Shown: piece by piece, positions 40,690-48,386 of the stretch | How the letters are laid out: each line of letters opens with the position of its first letter | How positions within the stretch are numbered: position 1 is the stretch's first letter | Position numbers and translations under genes: made by a program | The notes under the pieces: generated by a model | What the model was told of the DNA's origin: nothing | Seen by the model: the letters and a program-made list of their open reading frames with translations, nothing else | Databases searched by the model: none | Origin: CAXRBC01 sp041158045 | GTDB lineage: Bacteria; Actinomycetota; Acidimicrobiia; Acidimicrobiales; Ilumatobacteraceae | Assembly: GCA_041158045.1 (NCBI GenBank) | Contig: JBEBCD010000039.1 | Coordinates: 1-52,001 of the forward strand | DNA: 52,001 bases | Direction: 5' to 3'

Positions 40690-41467
40690 TCGCCCGCGCC
40701 CGGCGCGTGCGCGCCGTACGCCGCGACACGCCGAGCCGCGCCGCGATCGCCCCGATGTCCTCGCCGCGGGCGAGCGCGCGCAGCACCTCGAGGTCCTCGC
40801 CCCCGAGCCCGGCGCGGCGCCCCTCGCCGATGAGGCGCGCGAGCACGACGCCGGGGTCGTCCACCGGGTCGGGCGCGACGAGGCCGTCGGCGAGCGCCTG
40901 CGACAGGCGGAGCATCGGGGCGCGGCCCCGCGCGTCGCGCACGAAGGCGACGTACTCGGCGTCGCGCACGAGGTTGGCCGCCACCTTCGCACGGCGGCGG
41001 TGCCACGGGTAGCGGCGGATCACGCCCCACGCCGCGGCGAGCACGTCGTCGAGCGCCGCCTCGACGCCGCCCTGCACGATCCGGCCGCGGCGCCGCGCGA
41101 TCGCAAGGAGCGGCGGGAGGATGCGCTGCAGCACGATGCGCGCGGCGAGCTCGTCGTGGCCGGCGCGGCGCACCAGCGCCCACAGCACACGATCGCCGTC
41201 GGAGTCCCGGGCGTGCGTCCCGAAGCCGGCGCGCACGAGGAGCTGGTCGAGGTGCACGACGGGTCCGCCCGGCAGTCCCCAAGCGGCGACGCGCCGCAGC
41301 GCGGCGGGCGACGTGGCGAGCGTGCCCCACTCCTCGATGAGCCGCCCCGCGCTGGTGGTGCGGCGGCGGCCGGAGCAGTCGGGCCAGGTGAGGCGGGGGA
41401 TCGCCTCCGCGGGGCTCGACGGGACGGGACGGATGGCCGGCGGGGCCGGCGCGATGGTGCGTGGCAT
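40652..41467 (-). CDS. Sigma-like protein with C-terminal HTH
   Basis: 271 residues from ATG 41467. The C-terminus (EVLRALARGEDIGAIAARLGVSRRTARTRRARAISELR) is a region-4-like helix-turn-helix. The middle (LWALVRRAGHDELAARIVLQRILPPLLAIARRR) is a helical segment seen in a group of actinobacterial proteins that resemble sigma factors but lack a normal region 2. The N-terminal 60 residues are Pro/Arg-rich. DNA binding is likely; a sigma function is uncertain. It is convergent with copA and divergent from the dienelactone hydrolase. Confidence 0.7.
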   Translation of the reverse strand: MPRTIAPAPPAIRPVPSSPAEAIPRLTWPDCSGRRRTTSAGRLIEEWGTLATSPAALRRVAAWGLPGGPVVHLDQLLVRAGFGTHARDSDGDRVLWALVRRAGHDELAARIVLQRILPPLLAIARRRGRIVQGGVEAALDDVLAAAWGVIRRYPWHRRRAKVAANLVRDAEYVAFVRDARGRAPMLRLSQALADGLVAPDPVDDPGVVLARLIGEGRRAGLGGEDLEVLRALARGEDIGAIAARLGVSRRTARTRRARAISELRARTRCAG

Positions 41468-41486
41468 GCACGCCACGATCCGCACC

Positions 41487-41534
41487 GACCTCACCCGGGG
41501 TCCCACCGGGGGTCTCACCGCCGGTCTCACCCGC
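41487..41534. repeat. Four tandem 12-base repeats
   Basis: Units gacctcacccgg, ggtcccaccggg, ggtctcaccgcc and ggtctcacccgc (41487-41534), consensus GGTCTCACCNGG. They sit in the divergent gap between the HTH gene and the hydrolase. If the hydrolase started upstream at ATG 41466 they would encode a four-residue repeat (DLTR/GPTG/GLTA/GLTR). Confidence 0.75.
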
Positions 41535-41546
41535 AAGACTGTCGGC

Positions 41547-42215
41547 GTGCGCGTCACGCTGCCCTCCGGGACCCCGGCCGAGGTGGCGGCGACGCCCGGC
41601 GCGCGGCGCGGCCTCGTGATCGCGCCCGACATCTTCGGGCTGCGGCCGCTCTACGACGAGATGGTCGCGCGCCTCGCACGGGAGTGGGGGGTCGCCGTCG
41701 CGGCGGTCGAGCCGTTCCCCGGCCGCACGCTCGGTCCCGAGATCGAGCCGCGCGTCGCGCAGGTGCCGACGCTCGACGACGACGCGCACCTGCGCGACCT
41801 CGAGGAGGCCGCGGCGCACCTCGGCACGCCCCGGGTCGGGCTCATGGGCTTCTGCATGGGCGGCATGTACTGCTTCAAGTCGGTGCGCAGCGCGCGATTC
41901 GACCGGATCGCGTCGTTCTACGGGATGATCCGCGTGCCCGAGGCGTGGCGCGCGGCGGGCCAGCGCGAGCCGCTCGGCTACCTCGGTGAGACGGAGGGGA
42001 CCAACGCGGACCGCGTGCTCGCGATCCTCGGCGGCAGGGACCGCTACACGCCGCCGGACGACGTGCGCTCGCTGCGCCTCACGGGCACGACCGTCGTGCT
42101 CTACGAGGAGGCCGACCACGCCTTCGCGCACGACCCGGCGCGCCCCGTGCACCGCGCGGAGGACGCGGCCGACGCGTTCGCGCGCGCGCGGGACTGGCTG
42201 GCGGCGACGGCCTGA
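41547..42215 (+). CDS. Dienelactone hydrolase family protein
   Basis: 222 residues from GTG 41547. Alpha/beta hydrolase fold with VIAPDIFGLRPLYDEMVARLA, nucleophile elbow LMGFCMGGMY (Cys nucleophile, as in dienelactone hydrolase), and YEEADHAFAHDPARP with the catalytic His. The start is placed at GTG 41547 because AAGACT ends 6 bases before it and homologous proteins begin at this strand. ATG 41466 is possible and would add 27 residues coded by the tandem repeat. Natural substrate unknown. Confidence 0.83.
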   Translation: MRVTLPSGTPAEVAATPGARRGLVIAPDIFGLRPLYDEMVARLAREWGVAVAAVEPFPGRTLGPEIEPRVAQVPTLDDDAHLRDLEEAAAHLGTPRVGLMGFCMGGMYCFKSVRSARFDRIASFYGMIRVPEAWRAAGQREPLGYLGETEGTNADRVLAILGGRDRYTPPDDVRSLRLTGTTVVLYEEADHAFAHDPARPVHRAEDAADAFARARDWLAATA

Positions 42216-42218
42216 CCC

Positions 42219-42238
42219 GCGCGGGTGCACCCCCGCGC
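42219..42238. terminator. GC hairpin between convergent genes
   Basis: GCGCGGG (42219-42225), loop TGCACC, CCCGCGC (42232-42238). It lies between the hydrolase stop and the CRP-family stop. There is no U-tract, so termination is only possible, not shown. Confidence 0.3.
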
Positions 42239-42245
42239 GCCGCGA

Positions 42246-42911
42246 CTAGCTCGCGCGCACCTCGAGCCGCTCGCGCATGAGGATGCGGTAGCGGCGGTCC
42301 TGCTGCTCGAGCCACCCGAGGCGGATGAAGCTCGAGATCGCCTTGTTGACCCGCTCGCGGGACGCGCCGACCATGCCGGCGAGCTCCTCCTGCGTGATCG
42401 GGAGGACGAACTCGTCCTTGCCGCCCGAGAGCTCGAGCAGGCGCTTGGCCGTGCGGCCGGTCACGTCGAGGAACACGCTGTCGGAGAGCACCTCGTCCAT
42501 CACGCGGAGCCGCGACGCGAGGAGCCGCGTGACACCCCAGAGCATCGCGGGGTTGGCCCGCAGCTCGGTGCGCACGACGTCGTAGGGGATCCGCAGGACG
42601 CTCGACGGCTCGATGGCGCGCGCCATCGCGCTGCGCGGCCCCTCGTCGAGCAGCCCGAGCTCGCCGAAGAGATCCCCCGTCTCCATCAGCGCGAGCATGC
42701 TCTCGCGGTTGTCGAGCGGGCGGTTGGCCACCGCGATCGCGACTCGGCCGGTGAGCACGACGTACATCGCGTCGGGCGCGTCGCCCTCCTCGAAGAGCAC
42801 GTCGCCGCGCTGCAACTGGTGCACGACGCCCTTCGCCGCGATGCGCGAGCGCGCGTCGGCGGGTGCGTCGGAGAAGAACGCGTTCGCCGCGAGCAACGCG
42901 TCGTGCGCCAT
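42246..42911 (-). CDS. CRP/FNR-family transcriptional regulator
   Basis: 221 residues from ATG 42911. An N-terminal cyclic-nucleotide-binding-like barrel (GDVLFEEGDAPDAMYVVLTGRVAI, LFGELGLLDEGPRSAMARA), a dimer helix and a C-terminal HTH (ITQEELAGMVGASRERVNKAISSF). The GELGLLDEGPRSA segment is at the place of the cAMP phosphate-binding cassette (usual RSA pattern is kept), so cAMP binding is plausible. No cysteines for an FNR-type cluster. It resembles actinobacterial Crp/GlxR; targets cannot be told here. Confidence 0.88.
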   Translation of the reverse strand: MAHDALLAANAFFSDAPADARSRIAAKGVVHQLQRGDVLFEEGDAPDAMYVVLTGRVAIAVANRPLDNRESMLALMETGDLFGELGLLDEGPRSAMARAIEPSSVLRIPYDVVRTELRANPAMLWGVTRLLASRLRVMDEVLSDSVFLDVTGRTAKRLLELSGGKDEFVLPITQEELAGMVGASRERVNKAISSFIRLGWLEQQDRRYRILMRERLEVRAS

Positions 42912-42920
42912 ACGCGCACG

Positions 42921-42933
42921 ACGGTACTACCCT
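42921..42933. promoter_or_regulatory. Back-to-back promoter pair
   Basis: Minus TACCGT (42926-42921) ends 9 bases before ATG 42911. Plus TACCCT (42928-42933) ends 8 bases before GTG 42942. The two -10 elements are one base apart in a 30-base gap. Confidence 0.5.
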
Positions 42934-42941
42934 GAGACCGC

Positions 42942-43634
42942 GTGGACACCCCGTCGGCCGCGGGTGCGGAACTGCGGGACGTCACCGGCGAGATCCGCCG
43001 CACGCGCGAACGAGTGTGGACGATCGTCGTCGCGGCGGGCGCGGGCACGCGCTTCGGCGGGCCCAAGCAGTACGAACAGCTCGGCGACCGACGCGTGCTC
43101 GACTGGGCGGTCGAGACGGCGCGCAGCGTGAGCGACGGGATCGTCATCGTGGTGCCCGAGGCCGACGCGGCGCGGGAGGGCGGCGTGCCCGGCGGCGCGA
43201 CGCGCAGCGACTCGGTCCGCAGCGGCCTCGCGCGGGTGCCGTCCGACGCGACGGTGATCTGCGTGCACGACGCGGCGCGCCCCTTCGCCTCCGAGTTCGT
43301 CTACGGCGAGGTGATCGACGCGGTCGCGGGCGGCGCGGACGCGGCCGTCCCGGGCGTCGCCGTCACCGACACGATCAAGGTCGTGGCCGACGACCGCACC
43401 GTCGTCGAGACCCCGGACCGCCGGCGCCTCGTGGCGGTCCAGACGCCGCAGGCCTTCCGCGCCGAGGTGCTGCGCCGCGCGCACGCGACGGGTGCGCAGG
43501 GCACCGACGACGCCGCGCTCGTGGAGGCCGGCGGCAGTCGCGTGCTCGTCGTGGACGGCGACCCGCTCAACCGCAAGCTCACGACCCCCGACGACCTCGA
43601 CTGGGCCCGCGCCGTCGTGCGCGGCGAGGCCTGA
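42942..43634 (+). CDS. ispD: 2-C-methyl-D-erythritol 4-phosphate cytidylyltransferase
   Basis: 230 residues from GTG 42942. Third enzyme of the MEP isoprenoid pathway. Nucleotide-binding VVAAGAGTRFGGPKQYEQL, GATRSDSVRSGLA, CVHDAARPF, AVTDTIKVV and TPQAFRAEVL are the family motifs. The first 25 residues before the fold are a variable extension. It is followed eight bases later by ispF, the usual pairing. Products feed the menaquinone side chain and, possibly, the carotenoids implied at the right end. Confidence 0.95.
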   Translation: MDTPSAAGAELRDVTGEIRRTRERVWTIVVAAGAGTRFGGPKQYEQLGDRRVLDWAVETARSVSDGIVIVVPEADAAREGGVPGGATRSDSVRSGLARVPSDATVICVHDAARPFASEFVYGEVIDAVAGGADAAVPGVAVTDTIKVVADDRTVVETPDRRRLVAVQTPQAFRAEVLRRAHATGAQGTDDAALVEAGGSRVLVVDGDPLNRKLTTPDDLDWARAVVRGEA

Positions 43635-43642
43635 GGCGCGCC

Positions 43643-44131
43643 GTGGCGCCGTCGATCCGCGTCGGACAGGGCTTCGACGTCCACCGCTTCGAGCCGGCCG
43701 CCGGCGGGAGGGCGCTCGTCATCGGCGGCGTGACGTTCCCCGGCGAGCGCGGCGTCGTGAGCCACAGCGACGGCGACGTGGTCGCCCACGCGGCGGCCGA
43801 CGCGCTGCTCGGCGCGGCGGGGCTCGGCGACATCGGCATGCGCTTCCCCGACACCGACCCCGCGTGGAGGGATGCCGACTCGATCGACCTCCTCGCGCGG
43901 GTCGCGGCGCTCGTGCGCGCCGAGGGGTGGGACATCGGCAACGTCGACTGCAGCGTCGTGTGCGAGTCGCCCCGCCTCGCGCCGCGGCGCGCCGAGATGG
44001 AGGCCCGCCTCGCGGGCGCCGTCGGCGCGCCCGTGACGGTCAAGGGCCGCCGCGCCGAGGCGCTCGGCGCCCTCGGCCGCGGCGAGGGCATCGCATGCTT
44101 CGCGTCCGCGGTGCTCGTGCGCGGCGGCTGA
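43643..44131 (+). CDS. ispF: 2-C-methyl-D-erythritol 2,4-cyclodiphosphate synthase
   Basis: 162 residues from GTG 43643. Fifth enzyme of the MEP pathway, a trimer with Zn2+. Metal ligands in GQGFDVHRF, SHSDGDVVAHAAADALLGA, GDIGMRFPDTDP; C-terminal KGRRAEALGALGRGEGIACFA. Complete length for the family. Eight bases from ispD and seven from the next gene. Confidence 0.95.
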   Translation: MAPSIRVGQGFDVHRFEPAAGGRALVIGGVTFPGERGVVSHSDGDVVAHAAADALLGAAGLGDIGMRFPDTDPAWRDADSIDLLARVAALVRAEGWDIGNVDCSVVCESPRLAPRRAEMEARLAGAVGAPVTVKGRRAEALGALGRGEGIACFASAVLVRGG

Positions 44132-44138
44132 GGCACGC

Positions 44139-45011
44139 GTGGCGCAGCGCAAGCCCCGGCGCGGCGGGTCCCGACCCGCGGCACGACCACCGGCGCGGCG
44201 GGGCGGACACGGGCGCGGTCCGCGGCCGCGCGACGACCGCGCGCGCGGCGTGGGCGGCGAGCAGGTCGAGGGTCGACAGGCCGTGCGCGAGCTGTTGCTC
44301 GCGGGACGGCGCCGCGTGCACGAGGTGCTGCTCGCGCAGGATGCCGACGGCGACGCGGTCGAGGACATCGTCGAGCTCGCGCGCGAACGGCGGGCGACCG
44401 TGCGGCGCGTGCCGCGCGGGGAGCTCGAGGCGCAGGCGCGCAGCGAGGCCCCGCAGGGCGTGCTCGCGCGCGCGGCGGCGCTCGAGGAGCTCGGCATCGA
44501 CGACGTCGTCGCGCGGGTGCCGGCGCCCGGCGCCGCGGCGACGCGCGCCTTCCTCGTCGCGCTCGACGGCGTGACCGACCCGGGCAACCTCGGGGCGGTC
44601 CTGCGGTGCTGCGACGGAGCGGGCGTCGACGCGGTGATCCTCCCCAAGCACCGCGCGGTCCACGTGACCCCGACGGTGGCCAAGGCCGCGGCCGGCGCGA
44701 TCGAGCACGTCGACATCGCGCTCGCGCCCGGCCTGCCCTCGGCGCTCGAGCGCCTCAAGGCCGCGGGGGTCTGGATCGTCGGGCTCGACGACGCGGCGGA
44801 TCGCAGCCTCTTCGACGTCGGCGCGCTCGCCACCGACCACGTCTGCCTCGTGCTCGGCGCCGAGGGTGCGGGGCTGTCGCGCCTGGTGCGCGAGCGGTGC
44901 GACGTCGTGGCGAGCATCCCGATGCTCGGCCAGCTCTCGTCGCTCAACGTGTCGGCTGCGGCGGCGCTCGCGTGCTACGAGGTCGTCCGCGCGCGGCTCG
45001 GCGCGCGCTGA
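44139..45011 (+). CDS. rlmB: 23S rRNA 2'-O-methyltransferase of the RlmB/TrmH (SpoU) family
   Basis: 290 residues from GTG 44139. N-terminal basic extension (first 40 residues Arg/Pro-rich), substrate-binding domain (VEGRQAVRELLLAGRRRVHEV), then the SPOUT knot domain with LDGVTDPGNLGAVLRCC, LVLGAEGAGLSRLVRERCD and IPMLGQLSSLNVSAAAALACYE. It methylates a guanosine of 23S rRNA in characterised members; substrate by homology only. The ispD-ispF-rlmB order (often with cysS) is common in Gram-positive bacteria; cysS is missing here. Confidence 0.9.
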   Translation: MAQRKPRRGGSRPAARPPARRGGHGRGPRPRDDRARGVGGEQVEGRQAVRELLLAGRRRVHEVLLAQDADGDAVEDIVELARERRATVRRVPRGELEAQARSEAPQGVLARAAALEELGIDDVVARVPAPGAAATRAFLVALDGVTDPGNLGAVLRCCDGAGVDAVILPKHRAVHVTPTVAKAAAGAIEHVDIALAPGLPSALERLKAAGVWIVGLDDAADRSLFDVGALATDHVCLVLGAEGAGLSRLVRERCDVVASIPMLGQLSSLNVSAAAALACYEVVRARLGAR

Positions 45012-45024
45012 GCGCGGGGCTCCG

Positions 45025-45030
45025 TACACT
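45025..45030 (+). promoter_or_regulatory. -10 element for the tRNA-Thr gene
   Basis: TACACT, 28 bases upstream of the mature 5' end. Predicted start near 45037 with a short 5' leader. Confidence 0.4.
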
Positions 45031-45057
45031 CGTGCGAGCGCGCTCGTCGCGCGTCAC

Positions 45058-45129
45058 GCCGGGGTAGCTCAGCGGCAGAGCAACCGCCTTGTAAGCGGTA
45101 GGTCGTGGGTTCGATTCCCACCCTCGGCT
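45058..45129 (+). tRNA. tRNA-Thr (anticodon UGU)
   Basis: 72 bases that fold as a complete cloverleaf: acceptor GCCGGGG/CCTCGGC (one G-U pair), D arm GCTC/GAGC, anticodon arm ACCGC-CTTGTAA-GCGGT, variable AGGTC, T arm GTGGG-TTCGATT-CCCAC, discriminator T. Anticodon TGT reads ACA (Thr). The 3' CCA is not encoded. It sits between rlmB and the LytR_C gene. Confidence 0.96.
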
Positions 45130-45136
45130 CGGCGTC

Positions 45137-45142
45137 TAGGAT
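45137..45142 (+). promoter_or_regulatory. -10 element of the LytR_C gene
   Basis: TAGGAT ends 9 bases before ATG 45152, 8 bases after the tRNA end. Confidence 0.4.
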
Positions 45143-45151
45143 GCTCCCCAC

Positions 45152-45844
45152 ATGAGCCAGCAGCCCGGACGAGCGACGCGCTCGGTGCGCCCCGACCGGT
45201 CCGGCTCGTACGAGCGCGCACCGCGCCCCACGGGCGGCGGGTCGCGCGGCGGGGGTCGCATGGGCGGCCTCGGCGGCGCGATGGGCGGCGGCAACGTCAA
45301 CTCGACGCTGTCGATCATCATCGCGGTGCTCGCGGTGCTGCTCGGGTTCTTCATCCTCCGCGACATCCGCAGCGACCAGGGTGCTCCCATCGCGACCGGC
45401 GGCGACGAGGCCGCGGCCGGCGAGGTGACGACCGAGACGACGGTCGAGCAGGCGCCCGTCACGACGACGACGCTGCTGCTCACCGCGTTCAAGGTGCAGA
45501 TCGCCAACGCGTCGGGCGTCGCCGGCAGCGCGGGCCAGCTCACCACCGAGCTGCAGGGCCGCGGCTACATCGTGCAGCCGGCGATGAACAAGAGCGAGAT
45601 CACGCCCAAGCAGACGGTGACCGTCGTGTACTACCTGCTCGGCAGCGAGGCCGCGGCCGCCGCGATCGCGACCGAGCTCGGCGGCGTGTCGACGCAGCCG
45701 ATGCCGACGCCGATCCCCACCGAGACGGGCAACCTCTCGGAGGCGAGCGTGCTCGTGTTGCTCGGCACGGACCTCGCGGGCAAGCCGCTCGGCAGCGGCG
45801 CCGCGGCAGCGGCGCCGGCCGCCCCCACCACGACCGGGGGCTGA
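45152..45844 (+). CDS. LytR_C-domain membrane protein
   Basis: 230 residues from ATG 45152. A Gly/Arg-rich cytoplasmic tail (1-48), one membrane helix (about 52-69), a Thr/Glu linker (TTETTVEQAPVTTTT), and a LytR_C domain of about 90 residues starting FKVQIANASGVAGSAGQLTTEL, with VVYYLLGSEAAAAAIATEL and LLGTDLAG. In LytR-CpsA-Psr proteins this domain follows the catalytic domain; here it stands alone, as in several actinobacterial cell-envelope proteins. A role in cell wall polymer attachment is an inference. Confidence 0.83.
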   Translation: MSQQPGRATRSVRPDRSGSYERAPRPTGGGSRGGGRMGGLGGAMGGGNVNSTLSIIIAVLAVLLGFFILRDIRSDQGAPIATGGDEAAAGEVTTETTVEQAPVTTTTLLLTAFKVQIANASGVAGSAGQLTTELQGRGYIVQPAMNKSEITPKQTVTVVYYLLGSEAAAAAIATELGGVSTQPMPTPIPTETGNLSEASVLVLLGTDLAGKPLGSGAAAAAPAAPTTTGG

Positions 45845-45863
45845 GCCGCCCGACCCGGCCGGG

Positions 45864-46865
45864 TCAGCCCGTCGCGCGCGCGAGGAGCGCCGCGGCGGCC
45901 ACCTCGATGCTGCGCAGCGGACGCGACATCGCCTCGTCCATCCCGACGCGGGCGACGAGGCTCTCGATCGCGAGGCCGTCGGCCTCGGGCGGGAGCTCGT
46001 CGGCGCGGTCGCCGCACACGACGCCGACCCGCACGCCCCGCTCGCGACAGGACGCGACGACGGAACCCACGACCTTGCCGTCGAAGCTGCCCTCGTCGAG
46101 CATGCCCTCCGCCGTGATGACGTAGTCGACCCCGGCGAGCCGCTCGTCGAACTCGAGCTCGCCCGCGACCAGGTCGAAGCCCGAGACCAGCCGCGCCCCG
46201 AGCGCCGCGAGGCCGCCCGCCAGGCCGCCCGCGGCGCCGGCGCCCTCGAGGCCGCGCACGTCGACGCCGAACTGCTCGCGGTACAGCTCGGCGGTGCGCT
46301 CGAGCCGCGACTCGAGGAAGCGCACCTGTGCGGGGCTCGCGCCTTTCTGCGGGGCGAAGACGCGGGCGGCGTCGACGAAGCGGGTGCGCACGTCGCACGC
46401 GACGAGGAACTCGACGCCCCGCAGGCGCGCCGGCGCGGCGATGGCCCGCACCGCCCCGAGGCCGCCGTCGGTCGTCGCCGAGCCGCCGACGCACACGATG
46501 ATGCGGCGAGCGCCGAGGTCGAGCGCGGCGTCGACGAGCTCTCCCGTGCCGGTCGTCGACGCGGCCACGGCGTCGTTGCGCTCACGGCCGCCCGCGAGCG
46601 CGAGCCCCGAGGCGCGCGCCATCTCGATGACCGCGGTGTCGCGGTGGAAGCGCCACTGCGCCTCGACGGGATCGCCGAGCGGGCCGGTCACGACCGTCGT
46701 GCGCGTCGGCCCGCCGAGCGCATCGAGCGTGCCCTCGCCGCCGTCGGCCATCGGGAGCTCGACGCACTCGTGCCCGGCCTCCCAACATGCGTGTCCGATC
46801 GCGCGCGCGACCTCCGCGGCGGTGGCGGTGCCGCGGAACTTGTCCACCGCGGCGAGGACTTTCAC
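45864..46865 (-). CDS. Glycerate kinase (GlxK family)
   Basis: 333 residues from GTG 46865. Start VKVLAAVDKFRGTATAAEVA, ADGGEGTLDAL, MARASGLAL, VCVGGSATTDGGLGAVRAI and DYVITAEGMLDEGSFDGKVVG are family signatures. Members phosphorylate D-glycerate at C2 or C3. TAGCCT ends 7 bases before the start. Divergent from the amidase by 31 bases. Confidence 0.92.
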   Translation of the reverse strand: MKVLAAVDKFRGTATAAEVARAIGHACWEAGHECVELPMADGGEGTLDALGGPTRTTVVTGPLGDPVEAQWRFHRDTAVIEMARASGLALAGGRERNDAVAASTTGTGELVDAALDLGARRIIVCVGGSATTDGGLGAVRAIAAPARLRGVEFLVACDVRTRFVDAARVFAPQKGASPAQVRFLESRLERTAELYREQFGVDVRGLEGAGAAGGLAGGLAALGARLVSGFDLVAGELEFDERLAGVDYVITAEGMLDEGSFDGKVVGSVVASCRERGVRVGVVCGDRADELPPEADGLAIESLVARVGMDEAMSRPLRSIEVAAAALLARATG

Positions 46866-46872
46866 CGCGCCA

Positions 46873-46890
46873 AGGCTACGGGCCTAGTCT
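46873..46890. promoter_or_regulatory. Back-to-back promoter pair
   Basis: Minus TAGCCT (46878-46873) ends 7 bases before GTG 46865. Plus TAGTCT (46885-46890) ends 6 bases before GTG 46897. Any -35 elements would lie in the opposite coding sequence. Confidence 0.5.
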
Positions 46891-46896
46891 CGGCGC

Positions 46897-48348
46897 GTGG
46901 CCCAGGACGCGCTCGCGGGTGACGCGACGTCGCAGGCGCAGGCGCTGCGCAGCGGGAGCGTGTCGGCGCGCGAGCTCGTCGACGCCGCGATCGCCGCGAT
47001 CGAGCGCGTCAACCCCGCGCTCAACGCGCTGATCCACCGCCGCTTCGACGCCGCGCGCGCGGAGGCCCGCGCGCACGACGCGGGCCGCTCGCGCGCGCCG
47101 TTCGCCGGCGTGCCCATGGTCGTGAAGGACCTCGAGTGCGCGATGGCCGGGGAGCCGCACCACATGGGATCGGTCTTCCTCAAGCACGTGGGCCACCGCG
47201 CCACGGAGGACTCGTACCTCGCGCGACGCCTGCGCGACGCGGGCTTCGTCGTGCTCGGGCGCACCAACACGCCCGAGTTCGGTGGGACGATCACCACCGA
47301 GCCCGTCGCGTACGGGCCGACGCGCAACCCCTGGCACCTCGACCACTCGACCGGCGGCTCGAGCGGCGGATCGGCGGCGCTCGTCGCGGCGCGGGCCGTG
47401 GCCGTGGCCCACGCCAACGACGGCGGCGGCTCCATCCGCATCCCCGCGAGCGAGTGCGGCCTCGTCGGACTCAAACCCTCGCGCGGCCGGGTGAGCAAGG
47501 GGCCCGACGTCGGGGAGTCGTGGATGGGCTCGACGATCGACGGCGTCGTCTCCCGCACCGTGCGCGACACCGCGGCGGTGCTCGACCTCGCGGCCGGCTA
47601 CGAGGCGGGCGACCCGTACGCGGCGCCGCCCTTCGCGCGACCGCTCGCGCAGGAGGTGCGGCACGCCCCGCACGAGCTGCGGATCGGCCTGCTCGCGCGG
47701 CCGCTGCTGCCCGGCGGTCTCGACGACCCGGAGAGCCGCGCGAGCGTCGAGGAGACCGGTCGCCTGCTCGAGGGTCTCGGCCACGTCGTCGAGGTGGCGC
47801 ACCCGCCGGCGATCGGCGAGCAGCGCTTCGCCGACCTCTTCACGACGATCGTGGCCGTCTGCACCGCGGCCGACCTGCTCGCGCTCGAACGCCTCGTCGG
47901 GCGCGCGATGCGGCCCGACGAGGTGGAGCCGCAGACGGCCTTCATGCGCGACGTCGGCCGGGCCACCACGAGCACGGACTACCTGCACGCCGTCGCCGAG
48001 CTGCACCGCTGGTCGCGGCGCGTCGTCGAGTGGTGGCAGCCGCGCGACGGCAGCCGGGGCTTCGACCTGCTGTGCACGCCGACCATCGCGGGCCCACCGC
48101 CGCGCCTCGGCGTGCTGTCGGGTCCCGACGCGATGACCCACCTCCTCGCGATCCTGCAGTACACCGCGCAGTTCAACGTGACGGGCCAGCCCGCGATCAG
48201 CCTGCCGCTGCACGAGTCACGCGGCGGCCTGCCGATGGGCGTGCAGCTCGTCGCCGCACCGTGGCGCGAGGACCTCCTCGTGCGCATCGCGGCGCAGCTC
48301 GAGCAGGCACGGCCGTGGATCGACCGCGTGCCGGGGGTGCGCGCCTGA
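46897..48348 (+). CDS. Amidase (amidase signature family)
   Basis: 483 residues from GTG 46897. The Ser-cisSer-Lys triad is visible: VPMVVKDLE (Lys), then HSTGGSSGGSAALVAAR with both serines, and GGGSIRIPASECGLVGLKPSRGRVS. C-terminal FNVTGQPAISLPL and PMGVQLVA are typical. It hydrolyses an amide bond in a small molecule; the substrate is unknown. GatA is unlikely because gatB and gatC are absent. It runs into the glycosyltransferase gene. Confidence 0.9.
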   Translation: MAQDALAGDATSQAQALRSGSVSARELVDAAIAAIERVNPALNALIHRRFDAARAEARAHDAGRSRAPFAGVPMVVKDLECAMAGEPHHMGSVFLKHVGHRATEDSYLARRLRDAGFVVLGRTNTPEFGGTITTEPVAYGPTRNPWHLDHSTGGSSGGSAALVAARAVAVAHANDGGGSIRIPASECGLVGLKPSRGRVSKGPDVGESWMGSTIDGVVSRTVRDTAAVLDLAAGYEAGDPYAAPPFARPLAQEVRHAPHELRIGLLARPLLPGGLDDPESRASVEETGRLLEGLGHVVEVAHPPAIGEQRFADLFTTIVAVCTAADLLALERLVGRAMRPDEVEPQTAFMRDVGRATTSTDYLHAVAELHRWSRRVVEWWQPRDGSRGFDLLCTPTIAGPPPRLGVLSGPDAMTHLLAILQYTAQFNVTGQPAISLPLHESRGGLPMGVQLVAAPWREDLLVRIAAQLEQARPWIDRVPGVRA

Positions 48349-48386
48349 TCGATCCCGTCGGGTCGCCGGCCGCGGCGGCCTGGACC

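Noticed and set aside
46897..48348. GatA subunit of the tRNA amidotransferase
   Set aside because: No gatB or gatC nearby and the C-terminal half reads as a small-molecule amidase.
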